From NCBI GenBank assembly GCA_964525565.1, contig CAZGHI010000012.1, forward strand, positions 1-64,000: a stretch of 64,000 bases of DNA. Direction: 5' to 3'. The notes under the pieces are model-generated. The model had not been told where the DNA came from. It made no database searches and saw nothing but the letters and a program-made list of their open reading frames with translations. Shown here in pieces: positions 1 through 8,083 of the stretch. The stretch's first letter is position 1, and every line of letters starts with the position of its first letter. The position numbers were made by a program, and so were the translations under genes. This DNA is from OLB6 sp964525565 (lineage in GTDB: Bacteria > Bacteroidota > Ignavibacteria > Kapaibacteriales > Kapaibacteriaceae).

Positions 1-171
1 GCGCTTGTTGCATCAGGGGGGGGGCGTGTATATCCGGCGAAGGATGCACGTATGACAGGAAACACATTCCGGCAGATGTATGCCAACGAACTTGATCATT
101 TCCGCATGTGGATAGATCAACAATGCATGAGCTCTTTCTGGAATCGTGTAATGGCGGAAGAACACCAATGA
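1..171 (+). CDS. FAD-binding oxidoreductase, DprE1-like (C-terminal fragment)
   Basis: The gene enters from outside the window, and only the last 56 codons are present, ending at TGA 169-171. The visible part reads GGGRVYPAKDARMT near its start, which resembles the C-terminal signature of the DprE1 / aldonolactone-oxidase type FAD oxidoreductases (usually GGRVYLAKDA). In DprE1 systems the enzyme oxidises the 2-position of a polyprenyl-phospho-pentose, and a partner SDR reduces it back. Here the stop overlaps the start of exactly such an SDR by four bases (ATGA), so the two are translationally coupled. The last residues (about MSSFWNRVMAEEHQ) are less conserved. A run of nine G (16-24) encodes the Gly-Gly-Gly. 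The family call rests on a short tail plus context; the substrate is unknown. Confidence 0.6.
   Translation, partial: ALVASGGGRVYPAKDARMTGNTFRQMYANELDHFRMWIDQQCMSSFWNRVMAEEHQ
16..24. repeat. G9 homopolymer inside the DprE1-like gene
   Basis: Nine consecutive G encode three glycines just before the conserved RVYPAKDA segment. The current length keeps the frame open. A one-base change would shift the last 50 codons of the oxidoreductase and disturb coupling to the SDR. Confidence 0.9.
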
Positions 172-938
172 TGACCCCTCGTTCCATTGTTGTAATTGGA
201 GCCACGAGCACTCTTGCTCTGGCTGTTTCCAAAGTATATGCTTCACATTCTGCACGTTTTTTTCTTGTTGGTCGGAACGAAGAGCGCTTGCACGATGCTG
301 CCCGTTGGTTGCAATCGCACGGCGCAGCATCATGCGCCATCTTCATCGCAGATGTGAGACAAAAGGATCTCCACGAACAAATTGTTAACACGTCGGCAGA
401 GTCACTCGGCACGATAGATCTCGTTGTAATTGCTCACGGTGTGTACCCCAACGCCGAAGAGGCTGAGCAGAATGTAGATCTGATGCTTGACTCCATCTTA
501 ACGAATGCTGTAAGCGTTCTTTCTCTCATGCATAGGTATGCCACACAACTCAAGCAACAGGTGCTCAACACACAAACCGGCAAAGGGTATCCGCCATGCA
601 TTGCTGTGTTTTCTTCTGTTGCCGGCGATCGTGGCCGACGGAATAATTACATATATGGCAGTGCCAAGGCATGTGTTACGGCTTACGCTTCAGGGCTTCG
701 GGCACGATTGTCTGAGCATGGAGTTCGCGTTGTAACCATTAAGCCGGGTCCCGTACGGACTCCCATGACGCAGCATCTTCACATGCCGTTGATCTCGTCA
801 CCGGAGCGTGTGGCTTCGGATGTTGTTCGTGCAATTGCGAAGTGCCATCATGTCGTGTACACCCCTTGGTACTGGCGGTGGATCATGGCTTTGGTGAAGG
901 TGCTGCCTGAGCGCCTCTTCATGCGGATTAAGCGCTAA
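168..938 (+). CDS. SDR family oxidoreductase, DprE2-like
   Basis: A 256-residue classical short-chain dehydrogenase/reductase. The start ATG at 168 overlaps the upstream stop and is preceded by GGCGGAAG; a longer reading from 108 would run into the oxidoreductase. The N-terminus carries a degenerate nucleotide-binding motif (IVVIGATSTLALAV). The catalytic Ser is in AVFSSVAG and the Tyr/Lys pair in YIYGSAKA. PGPVRTPMT follows at the usual cofactor/substrate position. The C-terminal aromatic, basic tail (PWYWRWIMALVK...RLFMRIKR) is typical of DprE2-like reductases, which may associate with the membrane. Together with the coupled FAD oxidoreductase it probably forms a two-enzyme epimerase acting on a lipid-linked or activated sugar. 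That role is inferred from pairing; the SDR assignment itself is firm. Confidence 0.9.
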   Translation: MMTPRSIVVIGATSTLALAVSKVYASHSARFFLVGRNEERLHDAARWLQSHGAASCAIFIADVRQKDLHEQIVNTSAESLGTIDLVVIAHGVYPNAEEAEQNVDLMLDSILTNAVSVLSLMHRYATQLKQQVLNTQTGKGYPPCIAVFSSVAGDRGRRNNYIYGSAKACVTAYASGLRARLSEHGVRVVTIKPGPVRTPMTQHLHMPLISSPERVASDVVRAIAKCHHVVYTPWYWRWIMALVKVLPERLFMRIKR

Positions 939-951
939 ACGTGGGTTTGTA

Positions 952-987
952 GAAAAAAGAAAGCCGCTGATAAGGAACCAGCGGCTT
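952..987 (-). terminator. Rho-independent terminator of the lipoprotein gene
   Basis: A perfect 9-bp stem AAGCCGCTG (961-969) / CAGCGGCTT (979-987) with a 9-base loop. On the minus strand it is followed by TCTTTTTTCT (952-960), so it terminates transcription of the lipoprotein gene. On the plus strand there is no T run, so it would work poorly for the SDR. Confidence 0.85.
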
Positions 988-1014
988 CACATACCTGTAA
1001 CTGGCGTTAAATAT

Positions 1015-1620
1015 TTAGAGAGCCGAGGCTTCGAAATCAATGGTTATGTCAACTTTTGCCTCGATAAAATCTGCTGTCGCTGGACCCGTGTTTAATGGAC
1101 CGTACTGCACTTGGAAGCAAAAACGTGGACGTTCCAGAATCAACTTGGCAGCTTTATCAGCGTCGGCCGTCTTTGTGATTTCAATCGGTGTGCCGCCGCC
1201 AGGGCCGTAAACGGAGGCAAGGCTGAGGTTGGAAATTGTTCCGATCTCATAAACCTTGCTGTCCATATAGATTGGGTCGAATACCAAGAACACTTTGACA
1301 AACGTGAATACTTGGTCATTCAACGATCCTGAGGCGAACGAAGGATTTACAAGCTGACTGATAAGACCCTCAAGCTTGTTAATCCTTGCATCTTTGAACC
1401 TATCCTTGTTATCTAAGTAGTCTTTATTAGTACTTAGATCTGCACAGTCTTGTTGAACTAGTGGAATGGTAACGTTGTTGCCTTTCGGATACACTGTTAC
1501 GGTTATCGGAACTTTCACCGTGGCAGCTTTTGTCAGTGCATCGCATCCAGCGATAAGGGCCGGCATCAGCACCACAATACCGAAAAGCAATACCTTTGTT
1601 TTGTAGTAACGAGAAAGCAT
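1015..1620 (-). CDS. Putative lipoprotein of unknown function
   Basis: A 201-residue protein with a clear lipoprotein signal: basic MLSRYYKTK, a hydrophobic stretch, then the lipobox LIAGC with the acylated Cys near residue 26. The mature part begins DALTKAATVKVPITVTVYPKG and is predicted mostly beta with a short helical section (DNKDRFKDARINKLEGLI). I do not recognise a family. It starts 53 bases downstream of the ftsH stop on the same strand, so it may be read with ftsH, and it ends at a strong terminator. It is probably anchored in the inner or outer membrane facing the periplasm. Function unknown. Confidence 0.75.
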   Translation of the reverse strand: MLSRYYKTKVLLFGIVVLMPALIAGCDALTKAATVKVPITVTVYPKGNNVTIPLVQQDCADLSTNKDYLDNKDRFKDARINKLEGLISQLVNPSFASGSLNDQVFTFVKVFLVFDPIYMDSKVYEIGTISNLSLASVYGPGGGTPIEITKTADADKAAKLILERPRFCFQVQYGPLNTGPATADFIEAKVDITIDFEASAL

Positions 1621-1672
1621 GTGGGTCCCCGGACAAAAAATGAATGAAATCCGTGCTACCGATTAATGCAAT

Positions 1673-3682
1673 CTAAGAAGGATTTAGTGCGAATCCTTGA
1701 GGGCCTGTTTCGGGAGAATCGGGCTTGTTCTGCGTAGCTGCTCGAACTTTTTCCCTGAATGCCGAAACATCCTTAACCACAGGTGGAAGGGTTTTGCCCG
1801 CAATAAGTGCATCCAACTCGTCGGCATCGAGAACTTCACGTTCGATAAGGGCTTTTGAAAGGCGATGGAGCAGTTCTATGTTATCTCTCATGAGCTGCTC
1901 TGCCTTCTGCTCAGCCTCGACAACGATACGTCGAACTTCTGCGTCAATCGCTCGTGCTGTTTCTTCGCTGTGGTCGCGTGGCTGAGAAATTTCACGTCCA
2001 AGAAACACCTCGTCGTGATGTGAGGCATACCGTACCGGACCAACAACATCGCTCATGCCAAACTCACACACCATTTTACGGGCGATTGCTGTTGCCCTCT
2101 CCAAATCGTTCGATGCACCCGTATTAAGTTGTTGAAATACAACCTTTTCGGCAGCGCGACCGGCTAGAAGTACAACGAGTCTGGAAATGAGCTGGTCGCG
2201 ACTCATCGTATGCATTTCTTCGTTCGGCAAATAGCTGGTTACGCCCAAGGCGCGACCACGAGGAATGATGGTAACCTTATGGACAGCGTCGCTGTGTGGC
2301 ATGAGTTTGCCAGCTAGGGCATGGCCAATTTCGTGATAAGCTGTGGTTTCCTTTTCTTTTTCACTCATAACCATGCTTTTCCGTTCCACACCCATAAGAA
2401 CCTTGTCTTTAGCATTTTCAAAGTCCCACATGGTTACTTCGTTACTGGAACGTCGGGCAGCCAGAAGAGCAGCCTCGTTCACCAAATTTGCGAGGTCGGC
2501 ACCACTCATTCCCGGAGTGCCACGGGCTATGGTTTCAAGGTCAACATCCTTGGCAATCGGGACCTTTCTTGTGTGAACAGCAAGAATTCCTTTCCGACCT
2601 TGCATATCTGGCCGGTCCACAACCACTTGGCGGTCGAATCTGCCAGGTCTGAGCAGAGCAGGGTCCAACACATCTGGTCTGTTCGTTGCTGCGATAACAA
2701 TAACACCACTGTTTTGCTCGAAGCCATCCATTTCAACAAGGAGCTGGTTTAGAGTCTGCTCGCGTTCGTCGTGTCCACCACCTAAACCGGCGCCACGATG
2801 TCTGCCCACTGCATCAATTTCGTCAATGAACACGATGCAAGGCGCATTCTTCTTGGCTTGTTCGAACAAATCACGAACGCGGCTGGCTCCTACACCAACA
2901 AACATTTCAACGAAATCCGCACCGCTTATGCTAAAGAAGGGTACACCTGCTTCACCAGCCACAGCACGTGCAAGCAAAGTTTTTCCTGTTCCTGGTGGAC
3001 CCAACAGAAGCACACCTCTCGGGATCTTCCCCCCAAGCTTTGTAAACTTACCTGGGTCACGAAGGAAGTCTATGATCTCTTTCAACTCTTCTTTTGCCTC
3101 GTCTGCTCCGGCAACATCCTGAAAGTTTACCTTCGTTTGTCCTTCTGCCAGCATGCGTGCGCGACTTTTACCAAAAGAGAAGATGCCTTTAGTGCCATTG
3201 GCACCCATCTGTACACGTCGTGAAATGAGGATAAAAGCGGCCAGAAGTAGAATCCAGGGCAAGAACTGAACCAGCGACATCCACCATGGAGCGTCACCAC
3301 TCTCGTATGTCCAGTTTACCCCGTGAGACTTCCAAAACATTTCTGTTTGCGAATCCACAACACCAAGCTTTGTCCGAATGGCTTTCACGTTTGGTATAGT
3401 CTTCCCATCTCTTTGTATCGTAATGGGCTGTTCTAGTTCGGCATGAAATTCAAAATCGTTGAGTTGTGTCTTGGTGATACGTGCAAATTTTACGTTGCCA
3501 CTTTGCACGGTGTTCACGTACTCATTGTAAGTAAGGGGCCATTCGTTGAGTTGCGGACCCGTCATCATAAGTCCAACAACAATTAAGCTTACTAAAATTG
3601 CTACCCACACAAGCACATTTCTCAGAACGCGCTTGAGTGTGAGGTCATTGTCGTCATTATCAGGTAGTTTCGGAGCAGCCAT
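1673..3682 (-). CDS. ftsH: ATP-dependent zinc metalloprotease FtsH
   Basis: A 669-residue membrane-anchored AAA+ protease that extracts and degrades membrane and short-lived cytosolic proteins. The two transmembrane helices lie at about residues 22-42 and 134-154, flanking a periplasmic domain. The AAA module has Walker A GPPGTGKT (about 228-235), Walker B CIVFIDEIDAVG and the second region of homology with RPGRFDRQ. The peptidase zinc motif is HEIGH (HExxH, about residue 446), with Ile where many relatives have Ala. The C-terminus is charged and flexible. It follows hpt and tilS, the tilS-hpt-ftsH order also known from Firmicutes. Length and motifs are complete, and nothing looks broken. Confidence 0.98.
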   Translation of the reverse strand: MAAPKLPDNDDNDLTLKRVLRNVLVWVAILVSLIVVGLMMTGPQLNEWPLTYNEYVNTVQSGNVKFARITKTQLNDFEFHAELEQPITIQRDGKTIPNVKAIRTKLGVVDSQTEMFWKSHGVNWTYESGDAPWWMSLVQFLPWILLLAAFILISRRVQMGANGTKGIFSFGKSRARMLAEGQTKVNFQDVAGADEAKEELKEIIDFLRDPGKFTKLGGKIPRGVLLLGPPGTGKTLLARAVAGEAGVPFFSISGADFVEMFVGVGASRVRDLFEQAKKNAPCIVFIDEIDAVGRHRGAGLGGGHDEREQTLNQLLVEMDGFEQNSGVIVIAATNRPDVLDPALLRPGRFDRQVVVDRPDMQGRKGILAVHTRKVPIAKDVDLETIARGTPGMSGADLANLVNEAALLAARRSSNEVTMWDFENAKDKVLMGVERKSMVMSEKEKETTAYHEIGHALAGKLMPHSDAVHKVTIIPRGRALGVTSYLPNEEMHTMSRDQLISRLVVLLAGRAAEKVVFQQLNTGASNDLERATAIARKMVCEFGMSDVVGPVRYASHHDEVFLGREISQPRDHSEETARAIDAEVRRIVVEAEQKAEQLMRDNIELLHRLSKALIEREVLDADELDALIAGKTLPPVVKDVSAFREKVRAATQNKPDSPETGPQGFALNPS

Positions 3683-3750
3683 AGAAATAGTAGGGTGTTG
3701 GCAATAGTAGGTTCGTTATTTATGGTACGAGGACGTAAAGGGGCGTTGCA

Positions 3751-4323
3751 TCATGTATTCGGCGTTGTTGTATTATCGTCGCATACAACCCAAACTCCGG
3801 GATATTGTCTTCCATATCCGGCGTAGTCAAGGCCATAGCCAACCACAAAGTCAGGTCCAATTTCCTTTCCAACAAAGTCAAGCTGAATGTCGCGGCCATG
3901 AACATCGGGTTTGCTCAGAAAGCTCACCACTCCAACGCTTGCCGGTTCAAAGTGAGACAGTCTTTTCACCAGTTCACGAATCGTATTTCCCGAGTCAACA
4001 ATGTCTTCAACGATTAATACATGTTCACCGCGAACATCCGGTACAACATCTTCAAGGTCCACAGAACCGTTGCTCTTCATCGCCTGACGATAGCTGCTGG
4101 CCCGCAATGTCTCCAGCTTAACCCCAATGCTCAATCTTCGCATCAGGTCGGCTGCAAAAGGCAAAGCCCCTTTCAAGATAACGAGGAGTGTAACCTCCTT
4201 TCCAGCATAATGTGCGTTAATCTGGCGAGCAACATCACTAACTATGTTCTGCACTTCCTCTTCCGATATATACGGTTCAAAGGTCCGATCGAACACTCGA
4301 ATGCTTTGTACAGTAGATTTCAT
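3751..4323 (-). CDS. hpt: Hypoxanthine phosphoribosyltransferase
   Basis: A 190-residue purine salvage enzyme that joins hypoxanthine or guanine to PRPP, giving IMP or GMP. The PRPP-binding loop is VLIVEDIVDSGNT (about residues 99-111). The flexible-loop region LRASSYRQAMKSNGSV and the purine-binding segment DFVGKEIGPDFVVGYGLDYAGYGR match the family. The start ATG overlaps the tilS stop by four bases (4320-4323), so translation is coupled. ftsH starts 68 bases downstream of its stop. The C-terminus (VVCDDNTTTPNT) is slightly longer than usual. The protein is cytosolic. Identification is secure. Confidence 0.95.
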   Translation of the reverse strand: MKSTVQSIRVFDRTFEPYISEEEVQNIVSDVARQINAHYAGKEVTLLVILKGALPFAADLMRRLSIGVKLETLRASSYRQAMKSNGSVDLEDVVPDVRGEHVLIVEDIVDSGNTIRELVKRLSHFEPASVGVVSFLSKPDVHGRDIQLDFVGKEIGPDFVVGYGLDYAGYGRQYPGVWVVCDDNTTTPNT

Positions 4324-5690
4324 TCAATTCGAAATGTTGTTACAAAAGTTGTTGTTGCTGTAATGCGTGTTCGTTCGGCTGGTCGAATACCACAAACCCA
4401 CAGAATACCCTGGTCATCTGCAATAACTCGAATCGAGCGTCGAAGGTGAGTGGGAACTCGTGCGTTGGTTAGAACATCTGCTACCAAGACGGACTCCGTC
4501 ATCCCAAATGGCACAAAGCGCTCACCGTGATGCCACGGTCTCCACACCATGCTACCGTGAATGGATTCGGTATCAACGTAAGCTTCGTCCGGACTGAAAG
4601 CAAATACAGTGTCCTCTACCGAGCGAGTGCGAACATACAGGGCTTTTTCTCCAGCTACAAAAACTCCGTCGCCACAAACCTCTATTTCCGGCTCGGATTC
4701 TTGTGATTTTGTCGTAATAACAATTGCATGGCGCTCTCGCCAAGCAGACGTAGATCCGGAAAGTGTTGCCATGCTTCCTGGTTCCGCACAAACCAGTGCC
4801 AACAAACGCTGAGTATCAGAAAATCCGGCAGCAACACCGGCTGCTCGTTGAAATGCAACCCGTACCACATGGGTTTGCTCTGCAGTACTCAATGGCTTAA
4901 GTGTGGAAAGCGGCAGTGCTACACCATGAGAAGTTGGTGTGATCTGGTCTGTTGCAGGAAGCATGGCAGTATCTACAATGGTCTGCGCCTGCCTGAGCAG
5001 TTCGGCAGAACGGACAAGGCGAAGAACAACGTCAGGACCGAACACATTTATAAATCCGGGTATTATCGTGTTTCGAATGTGATTCCGTTGATAGTTTAAA
5101 TCTGCATTCGACGAATCTTCCCGCCACTCAATGTTGTGGATTCTTGCATACTCCTTGATTTGCGAACGTTGAATTTCTAACATAGGTCGGACCAATGTAA
5201 CGTTCTCGGTAAGCATTCGATGTGAGCGATGTGCTACAATACCATCGATACCGCTACCACGTGCCAAATGGGCAATGATGGTTTCCGCAACATCGTTGGC
5301 TGTATGGGCAACAGCTACCCACCGTGCTTTATGCTGTTCAGCAACTCTGCTTAGGAATACATATCGAAGATTGCGTGCCGCCGCTTCCACTCCTTTCCCT
5401 AAGTGTACGGCATGGGAACGAACCGGTAAATGCTCTGCGTACCATGGAACATGTAGTTTCTGAGCAAGCTGTACAACAAACTGCTCGTCGGCATCAGATT
5501 CATGACCACGCAGCCCGTGGTTTGCATGTGCAACAACAATCGTAAGATTTAACTGGTTGGAGAGCGAAAGAAGAACGTGAAGGAGCGATACGCTGTCAAT
5601 GCCACCGCTAACACCAACCACGACAGTACCGGAGGAAATGCCCTGAGCAATGAGGGATGACCGAACCGAACCTTCAAGAGACATCGGCAC
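4320..5690 (-). CDS. tilS: tRNA(Ile)-lysidine synthase TilS
   Basis: A 456-residue ATP-dependent ligase that modifies C34 of the CAU-anticodon tRNA-Ile to lysidine, switching it from Met to Ile decoding. The PP-loop SGGIDS is at about residues 28-33. Further family landmarks are VAHANHGLRG and WREDSSNADLNYQRNHIRN. The C-terminal TilS domain (about 360-456) contains WRPWHHGERFVPFGM. The start overlaps the dusB stop. ATG 5690 and ATG 5684 are both possible, giving an overlap of 17 or 11 bases. It sits between dusB, another tRNA-modifying enzyme, and hpt. The N-terminal catalytic domain is more conserved than the C-terminal half. Confidence 0.93.
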   Translation of the reverse strand: MPMSLEGSVRSSLIAQGISSGTVVVGVSGGIDSVSLLHVLLSLSNQLNLTIVVAHANHGLRGHESDADEQFVVQLAQKLHVPWYAEHLPVRSHAVHLGKGVEAAARNLRYVFLSRVAEQHKARWVAVAHTANDVAETIIAHLARGSGIDGIVAHRSHRMLTENVTLVRPMLEIQRSQIKEYARIHNIEWREDSSNADLNYQRNHIRNTIIPGFINVFGPDVVLRLVRSAELLRQAQTIVDTAMLPATDQITPTSHGVALPLSTLKPLSTAEQTHVVRVAFQRAAGVAAGFSDTQRLLALVCAEPGSMATLSGSTSAWRERHAIVITTKSQESEPEIEVCGDGVFVAGEKALYVRTRSVEDTVFAFSPDEAYVDTESIHGSMVWRPWHHGERFVPFGMTESVLVADVLTNARVPTHLRRSIRVIADDQGILWVCGIRPAERTRITATTTFVTTFRIE

Positions 5691-6657
5691 TCATTGCCTC
5701 GCAATCGGCAACAAACTGGAGTAAACGTTCTTCGATTTGGCTATATGATTCCATCCGAACAACATCCTGCCGAACGATGGAGTTGTGCGGCAGTCCTTTC
5801 AGGTATCCGGAGTAATGCTTGCGAAATTCATGGATTGCCCGAGTAGGGGGCTTTGAGGCAAGTTCCAACGACAGATGTTCCAGGCACACTTGAACGCGAT
5901 TTCGTGGGTTCCTTTCGGGTAGCGGTTCACCGGAGCGAGCTTGTTTGATTTCTGAAAATATAAATGGATTGCCAATCGCTGCACGGCCAATCATCACTGC
6001 ATCGGCTCCTGTCTCTGAAAAGGCACGTTCTGCATCCGATGCCGATTTCACGTCGCCATTAAGAATTACGGGTATCGATACCACTTCCTTTATCCGTGGT
6101 ATCCACGACCAATCCGCACTGCCATCATGCCCCATATCGCGTGTACGACAGTGAACTGTTAGCGCTGCTGCACCGGCATCTTGAATGCGTTGAGCAACCT
6201 CGAGGATAACAATGGAATCGCGTGACCACCCTAAGCGTGTTTTGACTGTGACGGGAATTGAAACGCTTTGCACGATTGCCCGTGTAAGCTTTTCCATGAG
6301 AGGTGGATCTTTTAACAGGGCAGCTCCTGCATTGCGTACAACAACGTTTTTTACCCAACAACCATAGTTTATGTCGAGAAAGTTTGGATTGCTGGCCTCG
6401 GCTTTTTGAGCAGCTCCAACCATGACGTCAACATCTCCTCCAAAGATCTGAATGGCTACAGGGCGTTCCTCGTCGGATAGCCGGAGTTTTTCCATAGACC
6501 GGCGGGCGTCACGCACAAGACCATCACTAGAGATGAACTCAGTGTACACAATATCTGCACCATATCGTCTGCAAATCAGCCGGAAGGGTGCATCCGTCAC
6601 GTCTTCCATGGGTGCCAGAAGCACGCCCTTCTCAACGCTAACATCACCAATTACCAT
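5674..6657 (-). CDS. dusB: tRNA-dihydrouridine synthase DusB
   Basis: A 327-residue FMN enzyme that reduces uridine to dihydrouridine in the tRNA D-loop using NADPH. The N-terminal LAPMEDVTDAPFR is the classic Dus opening. The catalytic Cys lies in DINYGCWVKNVV, where most relatives have GCP; here Trp follows the Cys. HCRTRDMGHDGSADW and VILNGDVKSASDAE are the FMN/phosphate-binding strands of the TIM barrel. The C-terminal helical domain runs from about residue 240. It leads the dusB-tilS-hpt run. The -7 like element TAGTTTTG on the minus strand (6669-6662) lies four bases before its ATG, and no ribosome-binding site is visible. Confidence 0.95.
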   Translation of the reverse strand: MVIGDVSVEKGVLLAPMEDVTDAPFRLICRRYGADIVYTEFISSDGLVRDARRSMEKLRLSDEERPVAIQIFGGDVDVMVGAAQKAEASNPNFLDINYGCWVKNVVVRNAGAALLKDPPLMEKLTRAIVQSVSIPVTVKTRLGWSRDSIVILEVAQRIQDAGAAALTVHCRTRDMGHDGSADWSWIPRIKEVVSIPVILNGDVKSASDAERAFSETGADAVMIGRAAIGNPFIFSEIKQARSGEPLPERNPRNRVQVCLEHLSLELASKPPTRAIHEFRKHYSGYLKGLPHNSIVRQDVVRMESYSQIEERLLQFVADCEAMSADVS

Positions 6658-6661
6658 AGTA

Positions 6662-6675
6662 CAAAACTAGATTTG
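6662..6675. promoter_or_regulatory. Overlapping divergent TAnnTTTG promoter elements (dusB / glycosyltransferase)
   Basis: CAAAACTAGATTTG is a near-palindrome containing TAGTTTTG on the minus strand (6669-6662) and TAGATTTG on the plus strand (6668-6675). Both match the Bacteroidota -7 element TAnnTTTG. They lie four bases before the dusB ATG (6657) and six before the glycosyltransferase ATG (6682). Transcripts from either would be leaderless or nearly so. Neither side has a convincing -33 element. Confidence 0.55.
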
Positions 6676-6681
6676 TTACCG

Positions 6682-7719
6682 ATGGAAACACCGATAAAAG
6701 TTCTCCTCTTTCCACAAATCCACTATGCGCTTGGTTACGCGGGGATCGAGATTCAGCAAGACCATACCATAGAAGCACTCATCAATCGGGGGGTACAGGT
6801 AACCAAGGTTGATCTTTGGCAACGTGAGATTACGGAAAACATTGCACACGTTTTTGGCAGTGAAATTGGTACGTCCACGATAGTGGAACGGCTGCGTGCA
6901 TCTGCGATTCCTGTGGTAGTAACGGCGATGTTCATGCCCGTGCACACCGGCATAACCTATGCTGTTGCTCAGGCGATTGGGAACGTGCTTCCAAAAACAA
7001 CGATGTCCCTTCGGAAAGCAACTCTCAATCTGGCCAATGCTATCATAACTCTCACTGAGACGGAAAAGCAGCAACTCATTTCATTGCTAAAAATTGATGC
7101 ACGTAAGATACATGTAATTGCCAATGGAATCGATGAGCGCTTTTTTCGTGCAACTCCGGATCTGTTTTATCAGCGAACAGGCCTTAAGGATGTTATTCTC
7201 TCTGTTGGCTCTATTGATCCACGAAAAAATCAGGTTCGGTTAATTGAGGCTCTTGCAGGGACTGGCGTGGATTTGGTGTTCATTGGACCGGTGAGCAAGC
7301 TAAATACGCCACAATTCCATCGTTATAAGGAACGATTCCACGAACTCGTGAAGACAAACACCAACGTTCATTGGCTTGGTGCACTGGATTATGAAGACCC
7401 TCTTCTGGAATCTGCATATGCTGCCGCTCAAGTCCACGTGCTGGTTAGCACAGCCGAAGCCCAGGGGATGGTAACCTTGGAAGCAGCCGCTGCAGGTGCC
7501 AATATCGTAGTAAGCGATCTGCCAACGCAGCGAGAGCTGTTTGGTGCCAGCGTCCGATATGCAGATTGCAAGAACCCGGATGCCATTCGAAGGGAAGTGC
7601 TTGCTGCCTATCACAGTCCTAGGGGTAGTGTTCAGCCACCGTCTAACGTTATGATTACATGGGACGAGGTTGCTGCCCGATTGGAAAATGTGTACCGCAT
7701 GGTTCTAAACAACGGATAA
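6682..7719 (+). CDS. Glycosyltransferase, GT-B fold (family 1/4-like)
   Basis: A 345-residue GT-B glycosyltransferase. The C-terminal nucleotide-sugar half carries ILSVGSIDPRKNQVRLIEAL and the E-x7-E type motif in EAQGMVTLEAAAAGANIVVS followed by DLPTQRELFG. The N-terminal acceptor half includes a hydrophobic patch around residues 80-100. There is no signal peptide, so it is cytosolic or membrane-associated. The start ATG is chosen at 6682, six bases after TAGATTTG; a TTG at 6673 lies inside that promoter element. It stands alone, divergent from dusB, with no neighbouring polysaccharide genes to suggest an acceptor. Confidence 0.85.
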   Translation: METPIKVLLFPQIHYALGYAGIEIQQDHTIEALINRGVQVTKVDLWQREITENIAHVFGSEIGTSTIVERLRASAIPVVVTAMFMPVHTGITYAVAQAIGNVLPKTTMSLRKATLNLANAIITLTETEKQQLISLLKIDARKIHVIANGIDERFFRATPDLFYQRTGLKDVILSVGSIDPRKNQVRLIEALAGTGVDLVFIGPVSKLNTPQFHRYKERFHELVKTNTNVHWLGALDYEDPLLESAYAAAQVHVLVSTAEAQGMVTLEAAAAGANIVVSDLPTQRELFGASVRYADCKNPDAIRREVLAAYHSPRGSVQPPSNVMITWDEVAARLENVYRMVLNNG

Positions 7720-7761
7720 GGTATTTACTGGTGCAGATTGTGCATTCCGTATAACTGCGGA

Positions 7762-7992
7762 TTACAACGGCAACATCGTTAGCGAAGGGCCAGGAGGAGT
7801 TGGCAGAGTTTGCTGTACACCTTGTGGGATTTCTGATTCCGGATCAATGGACCAGCCCGCGTACGATGACAAGATGCCACGAAGTGCACTCACCATGGCT
7901 CTGAACGTAAATAACACACAGCTCCAAATCAGAGAGACAATGATTCCACAGATACGTGTTACCCAACACACAAAAGCATTGGCCGGTCGCAC
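7762..7992 (-). CDS. Possible small membrane protein, unknown
   Basis: A 76-codon frame on the minus strand in the 364-base space between the glycosyltransferase and the DNA glycosylase. It begins with GTG and has a hydrophobic stretch WVTRICGIIVSLIWSCVLF at about residues 10-28, then a Pro-rich tail (TLPTPPGPSLTMLPL). A single-pass membrane protein is plausible, but there is no ribosome-binding site, no family resemblance and no coupling to a neighbour. The rest of this space holds nothing I can name. Treat it as a weak candidate. Confidence 0.3.
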   Translation of the reverse strand: MRPANAFVCWVTRICGIIVSLIWSCVLFTFRAMVSALRGILSSYAGWSIDPESEIPQGVQQTLPTPPGPSLTMLPL

Positions 7993-8083
7993 CAGGTTTG
8001 GCTAGTGGTATGCACTTTACGATCTTTCGAAGACTGACCCTAGAGATTGTTGGCAGTACGGTTCAGTACCTGCTGTTGAACAT

